This document shows, piece after piece, positions 1 through 7,673 of a stretch of 64,000 bases of DNA. Within the stretch, counting starts at the first letter, position 1. Every line of letters begins with the position of its first letter. The notes beneath the pieces are model-generated. The model was not told where the DNA came from. It ran no database searches and saw only the letters and a program-made list of their open reading frames with translations. Made by a program: the position numbers and the translations under genes. The DNA is from Prevotella sp. (GTDB lineage: Bacteria; Bacteroidota; Bacteroidia; Bacteroidales; Bacteroidaceae): the NCBI GenBank assembly GCA_017412705.1, contig JAFPWS010000026.1, positions 109,592 through 173,591 of the forward strand, written 5' to 3'.

Positions 1-537
1 ACCCTCCAGGTCCTTTACCTTTGCCTTCAGCTTGTCTTCCTCAGCACGGGTTTCTTCCATAATCTCGTCCAGTTCGCTCTTCTTGGCCTCCAGGGCCTGA
101 CGGCGGTCATCGATAACCTCCTGGCTCTGAGCCAGCTCAGCTTTCTTCTCCTCAATACGAGCAGTAGCCTCCTTGATTTTCTTGTTGCAGAGCTCAATTT
201 CCAGCGACTGGAACTCAATCTCCTTCGACAGCGTGTCGTACTCGCGATTGTTCTTCACCTCGTTCAGCTGATTCTTGTAGCGCTCCACGCTGGCCTTGGC
301 AGTCTCAATCTCGCCCTTCTTCAGGGTGATGGCTTGCTCAAACTCAGCTATCTCGCGCTGAATCTTGTCGATACGGGTGGTCAGACCCTCGATTTCGTCC
401 TCGAGGTCCTGTACTTCCAGAGGCAGTTCGCCTCTCAAGGCACGCTTCTCGTCAATTCCCGAGAGCGTGGTCTGCAGCTGATAGAGGGTCTTCAGACGCT
501 CCTCAACCGGCATCTCCATTGGATCTTTCTTTGCCAT
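1..537 (-). CDS. Zinc-ribbon coiled-coil protein, C-terminal part outside window
   Basis: 179 codons are open from the ATG at 537 to the window edge, so the C-terminus is missing. The visible part begins MAKKDPMEMPVEERLKTLY and is almost entirely charged heptad coiled coil rich in E, K and L. Bacteroidetes proteins of this kind end in a C4 zinc ribbon, which would lie off the left edge. It is followed on the same strand by the Nif3-like gene, whose stop lies 3 bases away; this pairing is common in the phylum and suggests one transcript starting upstream of the Nif3 gene. The molecular role is not known from the sequence; the family has been linked to nucleic acid or ribosome binding. Naming rests on the coiled coil and the neighbour. 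Confidence 0.75.
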   Translation of the reverse strand, partial: MAKKDPMEMPVEERLKTLYQLQTTLSGIDEKRALRGELPLEVQDLEDEIEGLTTRIDKIQREIAEFEQAITLKKGEIETAKASVERYKNQLNEVKNNREYDTLSKEIEFQSLEIELCNKKIKEATARIEEKKAELAQSQEVIDDRRQALEAKKSELDEIMEETRAEEDKLKAKVKDLEG

Positions 538-540
538 AAC

Positions 541-1326
541 TTAAATGTATTTTATAGGATTTGTATTCGTCTCTGCTATCTCTGTGCGCACTCCAGGACA
601 CTCCCGCTGAATGATGTCGCGGAAGATTTCCGAGGTGTACTGCTCGCTCTGATAATGACCAATGACACAGATCTGCACCTGCTGCTCGTGGTCGAAGTAT
701 ACGTGGTAGTGCATCTCGCCCGTGATAAAAGCGTCAGCCCCTTCCCGCATTGCGTCGTCCAACAGGAAATCGCCTGCTCCACCACAGATGGCCACCTTCC
801 TGACAGGTCGTGCCAGCAACTCATTGCACATGGCACACTCCACCTGGAAGCGCTCCTTCACCAGCTGGATGAAGTCCTTGGCAGCCATTGGCTGGGGCAA
901 TTCCCCTACTACGCCACTACCGGCCTCTACGCCATCCACCTGCTTCTGGGCGAAGAAACGCCCATTCACCAGGCCCAGCTTCTCTGCAATCTTCCAGTTG
1001 ACGCCATTCATGGCATTGTCCATGTTGGTATGCATAGATGCCACCACTATGTCGTTCTTGATGGCCTTGATGACGCAACGCTGCACGTAGTCGCCTCCGC
1101 TGACCTGCTTCAGTCCGCGGAACAGCAACGGATGGTGGCTCACAATGAGGTTGCAGCCTTTCCGAACGGCCTCGTCAACAATCTGCTCGTTGACGTCCAG
1201 ACACAATAATGCCCCTGAAACCTCCGCCTCTGTCAGTCCTACCTGCAGGCCAGCATTATCCCAGCTTTCCTGCAAGGGCAGAGGCGCGAACTGTTCAAGG
1301 GCGCTAAGCACTTGTCGTATTTTCAC
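541..1326 (-). CDS. Nif3-like dinuclear metal-centre protein
   Basis: 261 residues. The family forms hexameric toroids with two metals per subunit; its substrate is uncertain (GTP cyclohydrolase I type 2 is a frequent label). Metal-ligand motifs are visible: SHHP near residue 64, MHTNMDN near residue 98 and the C-terminal GHYQSEQ. At about 260 residues this is the short form, without the PII-like insert that lengthens many Bacteroidetes homologues to roughly 360. It lies directly upstream of the zinc-ribbon gene and the two are probably cotranscribed. A TACCTTTG box on the minus strand at 1352-1359 supports this start. Confidence 0.88.
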   Translation of the reverse strand: MKIRQVLSALEQFAPLPLQESWDNAGLQVGLTEAEVSGALLCLDVNEQIVDEAVRKGCNLIVSHHPLLFRGLKQVSGGDYVQRCVIKAIKNDIVVASMHTNMDNAMNGVNWKIAEKLGLVNGRFFAQKQVDGVEAGSGVVGELPQPMAAKDFIQLVKERFQVECAMCNELLARPVRKVAICGGAGDFLLDDAMREGADAFITGEMHYHVYFDHEQQVQICVIGHYQSEQYTSEIFRDIIQRECPGVRTEIAETNTNPIKYI

Positions 1327-1351
1327 GCTTCTATATGTTTATTTCAGCTTG

Positions 1352-1359
1352 CAAAGGTA
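1352..1359 (-). promoter_or_regulatory. -7 promoter box of the nif3-like gene
   Basis: TACCTTTG on the minus strand, 26 bases before the start codon; matches the Bacteroidetes -7 consensus TAnnTTTG. Confidence 0.7.
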
Positions 1360-1407
1360 CGAAAAAACGGCGAATAACCCGCAATCCGCGAGTTTTTTTA
1401 TGTTTTT

Positions 1408-2838
1408 TTATTCTTCTCCGTCCTTCTTGTGACAGTAGCTGGTACCGTCGAAACAATGCGTACAGACACACTCCTTAGGCAGGCCGATAGAGTCTATCAA
1501 GTCCTCCAGCGAAGCGAACTTCACGCTGGTCAGGCCCAGCCTGTGGGCTATCTCGTCCACCATGCGCTGGTACTCCGGCGTACCCGTCTGGGCATATTTC
1601 TCCAGGTTCTTCTTGTCGTCTCCCTCAAAGTCCTTGATGATGCGGCGTGTGATGAGCTCCATGTCTGTCTTCGACGTGGTGAATCCGATGAACGGACATC
1701 CATAGACCAATGGCGGACACGAGATGCGGACATGCACCTCCTTGGCGCCATATTCGAAGAACGTGCGGACATTGTCGCGCAGCTGGGTGCCACGAACGAT
1801 AGAGTCGTCGCAGAACACGATGCGCTGGTCCTTCAAGATAGCCGGATTGGGAATCAACTTCATCTTGGCCACCAGGTCGCGGCGTATCTGATTGCCAGGG
1901 GTAAACGAGCGGGGCCATGTTGGTGTATACTTCACCACGGCACGCTTGTAGGCTATATTCTTGCCGTGCGAGTAGCCCAGGGCCATGCCCACTCCCGAGT
2001 CAGGAATGCCACACACCAGGTCAGCCTCCAGCTCCTGGTCCTTCTCGCCCATCAGGCGGCCATTCTTCTCGCGTACATATTCTGTATTAATGCCCTCATA
2101 GTCACTGGCAGGGAATCCGTAGTAAACCCAGAGGAACGAACATATCTGACAACGCGAAAGGGGTTTCTGCATCACTTCCACCCCATCGGCACGCAGACGG
2201 ACAATCTCGCCAGGACCCAGGTCGCGCACCACCTGATAGTCCAGATTGGGGAAACTCGTTGTCTCGCTCGATACCGCATAGGCACCCTCCTTCTGACCAA
2301 TCACGACGGGCGTTCGTCCTAAGAAGTCGCGGGCAGCAATGACACCATCCTCCGTCAGAATCAGCATAGAGCACGAGCCCTCTATCTTCTGGTACACCTT
2401 GTTGATGCCCTCCACAAACGTGTCGCCCATGTTGATGAGCAGGGCCACCAGCTCCGTCTGGTTGATGTTGTTGGCAGACATCTCGCTCAGGTGCATGCGC
2501 TGTTTCAGCAGGTCGTCAGCTATCTCGCGCAGGTTGTTAATCTTGGCCACAGTAACCACAGCATAGCGCCCCAGGTGCGAGTTGACAATGATGGGCTGAG
2601 GGTCTGTATCGCTGATGACACCCAGTCCCTGACATCCTTTAAACTGGTCCAGTTCGTCCTCGAAACGCGAACGGAAATACTGGCGCTCCAACGAGTGAAT
2701 GGAGCGGTGGAAGCCGCTTTCCTCGTCGAAAGTCACCAATCCGGCGCGTTTTGTACCTAAGTGCGAGTTGTAGTCGGTCCCGTAAAACAAGTCGTTTACG
2801 CAGTCCTTTTTCGAGATTGTGCCAAAGAAGCCACCCAT
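1408..2838 (-). CDS. PurF-family protein lacking the glutaminase nucleophile
   Basis: 476 residues, similar throughout to amidophosphoribosyltransferase (class II glutamine amidotransferase domain, then type I phosphoribosyltransferase). The PRPP-binding loop is intact near residues 340-354 (VFCDDSIVRGTQL). The N-terminus is MGGFFGTI, where PurF enzymes carry MCGI; the catalytic Cys that becomes residue 1 after Met removal is therefore Gly, and the Ntn glutaminase should be dead. The C-terminus carries a Cys-rich tail (CVCTHCFDGTSYCH). It may use free ammonia or another amine donor, or may be regulatory. It is a single gene with its own promoter (2870-2877), away from purine genes. Confidence 0.85.
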   Translation of the reverse strand: MGGFFGTISKKDCVNDLFYGTDYNSHLGTKRAGLVTFDEESGFHRSIHSLERQYFRSRFEDELDQFKGCQGLGVISDTDPQPIIVNSHLGRYAVVTVAKINNLREIADDLLKQRMHLSEMSANNINQTELVALLINMGDTFVEGINKVYQKIEGSCSMLILTEDGVIAARDFLGRTPVVIGQKEGAYAVSSETTSFPNLDYQVVRDLGPGEIVRLRADGVEVMQKPLSRCQICSFLWVYYGFPASDYEGINTEYVREKNGRLMGEKDQELEADLVCGIPDSGVGMALGYSHGKNIAYKRAVVKYTPTWPRSFTPGNQIRRDLVAKMKLIPNPAILKDQRIVFCDDSIVRGTQLRDNVRTFFEYGAKEVHVRISCPPLVYGCPFIGFTTSKTDMELITRRIIKDFEGDDKKNLEKYAQTGTPEYQRMVDEIAHRLGLTSVKFASLEDLIDSIGLPKECVCTHCFDGTSYCHKKDGEE

Positions 2839-2869
2839 AATCTTTTCCTATTATTATCCTTTGAGGCTG

Positions 2870-2877
2870 CAAAATTA
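2870..2877 (-). promoter_or_regulatory. -7 promoter box of the PurF-like gene
   Basis: TAATTTTG on the minus strand, 31 bases before the ATG at 2838. Confidence 0.65.
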
Positions 2878-2978
2878 CAAAAAAATCAGCAAACACTTGC
2901 AGTCTTTACCATTTTTTTTCATCTTCCCCAAATGTTTCTTGCCCGTCGTCAAGAAGCAGACTGGTAGCGGACGTTAAA

Positions 2979-3038
2979 TCGTATTACGAGTGAAGGGCCT
3001 TCGTATTACGAGTGAAGGGTGCTCAGTCGTAATACGAT
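2979..3038. repeat. Short direct and inverted repeat cluster
   Basis: The 19-mer TCGTATTACGAGTGAAGGG occurs at 2979-2997 and exactly again at 3001-3019. The palindromic core returns inverted as TCGTAATACGAT at 3027-3038. It lies between the PurF-like gene and the 3' end of the membrane-protein gene. It could form a hairpin in either transcript; there is no clear T-run. Confidence 0.7.
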
Positions 3039-3068
3039 TGGGGGTTAGGTACCTGTTGAGTAAAAAGA

Positions 3069-3443
3069 TCACTTCCTGGCACGCGTGAAAAGGTAGATGG
3101 CCAGAAGGAGGGCGAGGGCGACGAGAAGCAGGAGAATGAGCAGGTAGAAGAGGGCTTGCAGAACGGTGAGTGTGTCGACAATGAGGCCCATGAGGAGTGC
3201 GAAGGCCAGAAGGATGAGCAGCAGGCGCCATTGGGAGAGCAGGGGGCGGAAGGCTCTGTCGAGTGCATGGAGCAGGAAGGGGCGCAGGGCTTCTGCCTCT
3301 GTGGCTCCGTTGCCCAGCAGGTACTCGAAGAGCGAGTTGTGGTCGCGACGGTCCTTGGCATAGGCATTCACGCCACGCAGCCAAGCGTAGTAGGCCTTCC
3401 ACAAGAGGACGGAGAGGACGACGAGCAGATAGAACACCTTCAT
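3069..3443 (-). CDS. Small two- to three-helix membrane protein, unknown
   Basis: 124 residues. An N-terminal hydrophobic segment (about 4-22) is followed by a charged stretch (about 24-70) and two closely spaced hydrophobic helices (about 73-92 and 95-118). The tail is RARK, so the C-terminus is probably cytoplasmic. The start overlaps the stop of the upstream ABC ATPase gene by 4 bases (ATGA), which implies translational coupling and a joint role, possibly as its membrane partner. It is shorter than known ABC permeases and I recognise no family. Confidence 0.7.
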   Translation of the reverse strand: MKVFYLLVVLSVLLWKAYYAWLRGVNAYAKDRRDHNSLFEYLLGNGATEAEALRPFLLHALDRAFRPLLSQWRLLLILLAFALLMGLIVDTLTVLQALFYLLILLLLVALALLLAIYLFTRARK

Positions 3444-3904
3444 AGCCGGACTTGATTTTGCAGGATTCGTGAATTGACTGCCAGCACGGCAGCCCCTCGC
3501 TGGGTGGCTTGTCGCAACAGCCGGTCGATGGCCTGAAGGTCGTCTTCGCTGACGGGCTGAGCCGGCTCGTCGACGATGAGCAACGACTTGTCCGACTCGA
3601 CAGCCTTGCGAAGCAGCGACAGATAGCTGGTGTCCAACTTGTTGTAACCCTCTGGAACTGAGAGGTGTTGTGGGACGTAGGCCATCTGGCGGCGGAAGTA
3701 GGGGGCCGACCTAGGTGTCAGCAGTTCGCCATCGATGCTGATATGGCCCCCGTCGATGGGTATCAGGCCCAGAACTGCCCTCAGCAACGTGGTCTTGCCC
3801 GAGCCTTGCGAGCCCGAGAGACCAACCATCTGTCCGTCGGCGACTGTCAGCGACAGGGAGCGAATCCGCTGGCCTATGGTCACATTGTGCAGTTCTAACA
3901 TCAT
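3440..3904 (-). CDS. Degenerate ABC-type ATPase lacking the signature motif
   Basis: 154 residues from the ATG at 3904 (a second ATG follows at 3901). I chose this start because the -7 box TATCTTTG at 3915-3922 lies just upstream and would leave a longer ORF untranscribed. Walker A (GSQGSGKTT), the Q-loop (AYVPQ) and Walker B (LLIVDEP) are present. Only about 35 residues separate Q-loop and Walker B; the helical subdomain with LSGGQ is missing, and the position of the switch histidine reads AVNSRI. A normal dimer sandwich could not form without the signature motif. The downstream membrane protein overlaps by 4 bases. It may be a regulatory ATPase or a remnant, though the frame is intact. Confidence 0.75.
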   Translation of the reverse strand: MMLELHNVTIGQRIRSLSLTVADGQMVGLSGSQGSGKTTLLRAVLGLIPIDGGHISIDGELLTPRSAPYFRRQMAYVPQHLSVPEGYNKLDTSYLSLLRKAVESDKSLLIVDEPAQPVSEDDLQAIDRLLRQATQRGAAVLAVNSRILQNQVRL

Positions 3905-3914
3905 ATTTTGAGTG

Positions 3915-3922
3915 CAAAGATA
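3915..3922 (-). promoter_or_regulatory. -7 promoter box of the short ABC ATPase operon
   Basis: TATCTTTG on the minus strand, 10 bases before the first ATG, giving an almost leaderless mRNA. Confidence 0.65.
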
Positions 3923-3943
3923 CAAAAAACTATTAACTTTCAC

Positions 3944-4214
3944 TCTTAACTCTCGACTTTTTTACACCTTTGCCAACAAGTTGGCGAACTTACTCCGCCT
4001 CAGAAATGCTATAAGCAGCCTATAGTATGGCTAAGGGCAGCTTAGGAGTTGGCTAATGCATGGTTCATCATTCTTTATCCTAACTTTTCGCCATTATCGT
4101 AAAGCGACTTATCCTTAGGCCATGCCAGGCCGGCGTTGGCTGATCCGACATACGCTAAAATGTTAAATATTGTACTTTTTCGCAGCTACGCCAAAAGATT
4201 TCGTTCTTATTTCG
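3944..4214. other. Intergenic stretch without a supported gene
   Basis: Lies between the divergent promoters of the ABC ATPase and the thioesterase. It holds a few imperfect dyads around 4010-4050 but no convincing ORF or RNA. Confidence 0.5.
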
Positions 4215-4222
4215 TATCTTTG
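4215..4222 (+). promoter_or_regulatory. -7 promoter box of the thioesterase gene
   Basis: TATCTTTG, 30 bases upstream of the ATG at 4253; it excludes the longer upstream reading. Confidence 0.65.
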
Positions 4223-4252
4223 CAGCCGATTTCCACAATTTTGACTTGCAAG

Positions 4253-4681
4253 ATGACAGAGGAAAGAAATAACGATTATCGCAATGTGGTGCCGCTTCAG
4301 ATACGTTTCAACGATGTTGACAAGTTCGGGCACGTGAACAATACCATATATTTTCAGTTCTACGACTCTGGCAAGACCGACTATGTCTCCACCGTGTGCA
4401 AAGGCTTTGACTGGGATCGGTATGCTATTTTTGTGGTAAAGATAGAGGTGGAGTTTTTTGCCCAGATAAAGGGCGCAGACAGAATTGCCGTCCGCACCCG
4501 TACAGTAGTGCTCGGCAACAAGAGTTTCCGTCTGGAACAGGAAATATTCGACATCGACACGCAGGAAGTGAAGAGCCGCTGTCTGTCGATATTGGTGCTG
4601 TATGACCTGGAGCAAAAGCTGTCCATACCGTTCCCAGATGAATGGCGCCAAGCCATCAGAGACTATGACGGTATTCTATAA
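4253..4681 (+). CDS. Hotdog-fold acyl-CoA thioesterase
   Basis: 142 residues. The N-terminal motif FNDVDKFGHVNNTIYFQFY is the 4-hydroxybenzoyl-CoA thioesterase/YbgC signature, with the catalytic Asp followed by GHVN. It should hydrolyse an acyl-CoA or acyl-ACP in the cytoplasm; the acyl group cannot be read from sequence. An in-frame ATG at 4136 would add 39 residues, but the promoter at 4215-4222 and the family's start pattern favour 4253. It is a single gene followed by the left inverted repeat of the VirE module. Confidence 0.85.
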   Translation: MTEERNNDYRNVVPLQIRFNDVDKFGHVNNTIYFQFYDSGKTDYVSTVCKGFDWDRYAIFVVKIEVEFFAQIKGADRIAVRTRTVVLGNKSFRLEQEIFDIDTQEVKSRCLSILVLYDLEQKLSIPFPDEWRQAIRDYDGIL

Positions 4682-4754
4682 GCCAGGCAGCGACCATCAG
4701 CCAGCCTTTACCCAGCTTAGAGTATGTGAAAACCACCAGTATGTGAGAATAAGC

Positions 4755-4857
4755 AAAAAAATAGTGCTACTGGTGCTACCGAGGATTGTAAACCACTGAT
4801 TATCAGCGTAGGGACGGGTGCACGAAATCATGAAAATGGTGCTACCGAGGTGCTACT
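4755..4857 (+). repeat. Left arm of ~103-bp inverted repeat
   Basis: Aligns without gaps to the reverse complement of 7350-7452 with about 16 differences by eye. Conserved blocks include TGCTACTGGTGCTACCGAGG, GACGGGTGCACGAAA and GAAAATGGTGCTACCGA. The GGTGCTACCGA motif occurs twice within the arm. Confidence 0.85.
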
Positions 4858-4884
4858 CAGTAGCACCATCTGGCGATTTTCGTA

Positions 4885-7011
4885 CTACTGCGAGTCCTTT
4901 ATGCCCAGTTTCAGGTAGTATCCTCTGACACCGTTGATGGCTCCTTTGGGCCAGCGGAGTGCCTTGATGGCCGCAGAGAGTGCCTTCAGGCTGGGCACAT
5001 CCTTGGTGCTCAGGTGTTTGGAAAGCTCCTGCTGGATGTCCACCAGCCGCCACAGATTTTGTCTTGTGTGCTCGGTGGTGGGCTCGAAAATGCCGGGCAA
5101 TACCCCCTCCGACGACGATTCCTCCATATACGGCTGGTTGTGCTCGCGGATGATGTGCTCATCCTCGGAGGTGAACCAGTAGAGGCAGTCGGGTCTCTTC
5201 AGTTCTGCGACGGCCTGGGCGTACATCTGCTTGTAAGGCACGCGCTCCGACATGTCAATCTCGCCCTTCACCTCGATGCAGAGATAGCGGCGGTTGCCCT
5301 CTGCCGACGAGAGCGGCGTGGGGTCGTTGGTGGTGGCGATGAACGAGCAGAGGCGCTGGGTCATCGTGTACTCCGACGAGCGCATCTTGCGCGTCTGCAC
5401 GTCCTTCTCCGTCAGGAGCCGCTTCACCTTGGCCTGCTCACGGTCCGTCTTGGCGTTGAACTCGTCGATGCATACGAGCCACATGCGGCCCAGTACGCGC
5501 TCCACCTGCTCGGCATTCTGCATCTTGATGTCGTCCATGTAGTATTCGCGCATCGACGGCGGGAGGATGTTCTTGCAGAAGACGGACTTCTTGATGCCCT
5601 CGCCACCGATGAGCATCGGCACCATCGAGTTGCCGTAGTCGCGGTTGATGTTCATGGCCTGTGCCACCATCGCCAGGAACCAGCGGTGGAAGTATTTGGG
5701 CCACAGCTCGTAGTCGGTGGGCAGTCGGCGGGCGAAGTCCTCGATGTAGTTGGCCTTGCGGTCCCAGTCGCCACAACCGGCAAGGAACTCGTGTACGGGG
5801 TTGTACTCCTTGATGTGCGCACTCTCTATGTAGATGCGGATGTCGTTCATCCAGCTCTCGCCGCCCTCCTTCATCTGCTCCACCACGATGCTTTTCAGCT
5901 GACGGTCTGTCAGCGGCTGCCACTGCCTGAAGGTCAGGTTGTTGGGCCGGAACTCCGTCTGCTGTTTCACCGCGTTGTAGCGCAGCTGGTAGCGACGGGC
6001 GAAGAAGTTCTCTATGAAGCGGATAATGCGCTCCTTCTCGTTCATCTGCGAGAGCGTCCTCCCGTTGTAGGGCTTGTCGTAGGTTGTGCGGAACACCTTG
6101 CGGATGAGGTCGTCGCCCAGCGGCTTGAAACGGTGGTCCCACGACGTGCGGGTGATGCAGGCCTCTTCCTCCAGCCCTGCCTTGTGGCAGTAGGTTGCCA
6201 GGAGTGCCAGTGCGTGGTCCGGATTGCCGGCGCACTCGTCGACCGCTTTCTTCATGCAGGTATAGAACTCCAGTTTGTAACGCTCCTGCTCGTCGGAGTC
6301 GGGATACCACACCACGGTGCCGTCGTCGTCAGCACGTGTGCCGTTGTAGGGCTGCAGCACGCCCGCTTCATCATGTATGACGGGCAGCTCCTGTGCCCGG
6401 GGGTTGTAGTACAGTTTGGGGTCGTGAGCCAGACGACAGCCCTCCACTATCGACGGCTCGTCCACGATGAGGTTGCACTGCACCAGGGCCGTGTACATAC
6501 GTGCCGCCGTCTGCTGGGCATCTTTCAGGAAGGTGAGGTAGGCGGGAGTGTCGAGGCTCATGCCCTTGCCCTTGCCGCAAACCCAGGGAGTCGCACCGCC
6601 GCTGTAGGCACAGCGCACCACCACCTTCAGCGTCACGCCGCTTGCGCCGGCAAAGGCCAGCATGGTGTAAGGCACTTGCGACACGAGCTGCTTCATTTCG
6701 TTAACGCCCTGCATACCCTTGGGGCAGGGGATGTTGAGCAGCAGGAGCCGGGTGAACGTGTTGGGATGTTCCAGCCCGCCCTTCCCGAAGGTGGCAGAGA
6801 ACAGCAGATACGGCAGGCGGTCCGTGTCCTTCAGCTGGTAGCGGGGCATGCCCTGCTCCATCATCAGCCGCAACTGAAGGGTTGCCCTGCGTATCGTCTC
6901 CGTAGCCACCTTGCTGTCCTCGGAGCGCATGCGCTCCACAATGGCTTCCAGTTCTGTAGACACTGGTGAACCAAACTCTCCGTAACGGGTTTTTAGCTTA
7001 GTAATCTTCAT
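4885..7011 (-). CDS. VirE-family primase/helicase-like protein (BT4734 type)
   Basis: 708 residues. The N-terminal third resembles the BT4734/BF3469 domain found ahead of virulence-associated E proteins. The central part is an SF3-like ATPase with a Walker A variant (GGEGIKKS, about residue 468) and Walker B (VCIDEF). The C-terminus has the predicted winged-helix tail of the family. VirE proteins occur on plasmids, phages and islands, usually as replication or primase-like factors; no biochemical role is settled for this branch. The gene stands alone, with promoter TATCTTTG at 7051-7058, iterons 250-315 bases upstream of the ATG, and inverted repeats on both sides. Confidence 0.82.
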   Translation of the reverse strand: MKITKLKTRYGEFGSPVSTELEAIVERMRSEDSKVATETIRRATLQLRLMMEQGMPRYQLKDTDRLPYLLFSATFGKGGLEHPNTFTRLLLLNIPCPKGMQGVNEMKQLVSQVPYTMLAFAGASGVTLKVVVRCAYSGGATPWVCGKGKGMSLDTPAYLTFLKDAQQTAARMYTALVQCNLIVDEPSIVEGCRLAHDPKLYYNPRAQELPVIHDEAGVLQPYNGTRADDDGTVVWYPDSDEQERYKLEFYTCMKKAVDECAGNPDHALALLATYCHKAGLEEEACITRTSWDHRFKPLGDDLIRKVFRTTYDKPYNGRTLSQMNEKERIIRFIENFFARRYQLRYNAVKQQTEFRPNNLTFRQWQPLTDRQLKSIVVEQMKEGGESWMNDIRIYIESAHIKEYNPVHEFLAGCGDWDRKANYIEDFARRLPTDYELWPKYFHRWFLAMVAQAMNINRDYGNSMVPMLIGGEGIKKSVFCKNILPPSMREYYMDDIKMQNAEQVERVLGRMWLVCIDEFNAKTDREQAKVKRLLTEKDVQTRKMRSSEYTMTQRLCSFIATTNDPTPLSSAEGNRRYLCIEVKGEIDMSERVPYKQMYAQAVAELKRPDCLYWFTSEDEHIIREHNQPYMEESSSEGVLPGIFEPTTEHTRQNLWRLVDIQQELSKHLSTKDVPSLKALSAAIKALRWPKGAINGVRGYYLKLGIKDSQ

Positions 7012-7050
7012 GTGTATTTGTTGCTTTATTCTTTATGTCAATCTATTGTG

Positions 7051-7058
7051 CAAAGATA
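7051..7058 (-). promoter_or_regulatory. -7 promoter box of the VirE-family gene
   Basis: TATCTTTG on the minus strand, 39 bases before the ATG at 7011. Confidence 0.65.
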
Positions 7059-7259
7059 CGAAAAAATAAGGGAAAATGCAAGGAAACAGTCCATTTTTTT
7101 CAATGAAAGGACACTTTCTGGTGAAAGAAACGTCATCTTCCGCTCGTTCAAATGGTTTCTCCGACTCGTTCAAACGGAACCAGAAAAGGGATGGAGACGT
7201 AACAAATAGCGTCAAACCACTATTCAAACAGGTATTGAGCGCCTGGCTAAGAAACTTTT

Positions 7260-7325
7260 GCCTATAGGCAAAACATCTTGCGCCTATAGTCAAAATACCT
7301 TTCGCCTATATGCGAAATGGCTTGT
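7260..7325. repeat. Three 22-bp iterons upstream of the VirE-family gene
   Basis: Exact 22-base period at 7260-7281, 7282-7303 and 7304-7325. Each unit starts GCCTATA and continues with a variable (g/t)(g/t)c-aaaa block. Each also centres on a dyad: TTTTGCCTATAGGCAAAA (7256-7273) is a perfect 18-bp palindrome and TTTCGCCTATATGCGAAA (7300-7317) has 6-bp arms. Such arrays bind initiators or repressors. Confidence 0.85.
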
Positions 7326-7349
7326 TGAAATTTCTTATAGTAGCACTAC

Positions 7350-7452
7350 AGTAGCACTTCGGTAGCACCATTTTCACCCTTTCGTGCACCCGTCTTTACG
7401 CTGAAAACCAGCATATTGCAATCCTCGGTAGCACCAGTAGCACCATTTTTTG
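7350..7452 (-). repeat. Right arm of ~103-bp inverted repeat
   Basis: Reverse complement of the arm at 4755-4857. It carries the same GGTGCTACCGA motif twice and the GACGGGTGCACGAAA block, and lies about 340 bases upstream of the VirE-family start codon. Confidence 0.85.
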
Positions 7453-7673
7453 TTTGTTGCATATTTTCTCCTTTACCAATGCTACATCTTGTTTTATCCA
7501 CAAGTCTACACATTCTTTTACAATGTTTTTTCCTGAAACAGAAATATCATCCAATTTTATAGGAGCATATAATTTAGAACTCAAATGTAAGTTACTCACA
7601 AAAGATGCCAGGGGATTGTCTTTTACCCCCTGGCATACATCTCCTTAGCTTGTGCCAACGATTATCGTCGCTC

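Larger units (their letters stand above)
4755..7452. mobile_element. Inverted-repeat-bounded module with one VirE gene and iterons
   Basis: Imperfect inverted repeats of about 103 bp (4755-4857 and 7350-7452) enclose one 708-codon gene and its upstream region. The left arm starts 27 bases past the gene's stop. Three 22-bp iterons lie between the gene's promoter and the right arm. There is no transposase, relaxase or integrase inside. Mobility is inferred from the architecture alone; the arms could also act as RNA or replication signals. Confidence 0.5.

Noticed and set aside
4602-4799. Small ORFs at 4602-4799 (+) and 7396-7599 (-) that both end in VLLVLPRI
   Set aside because: The shared peptide only reflects the inverted-repeat arms being read in the same relative frame.
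5014-6969. Long open frame of ~650 codons antisense to the VirE-family gene
   Set aside because: Shadow created by codon bias of the real gene; no start context, low-complexity Val/His/Leu composition and no family resemblance.
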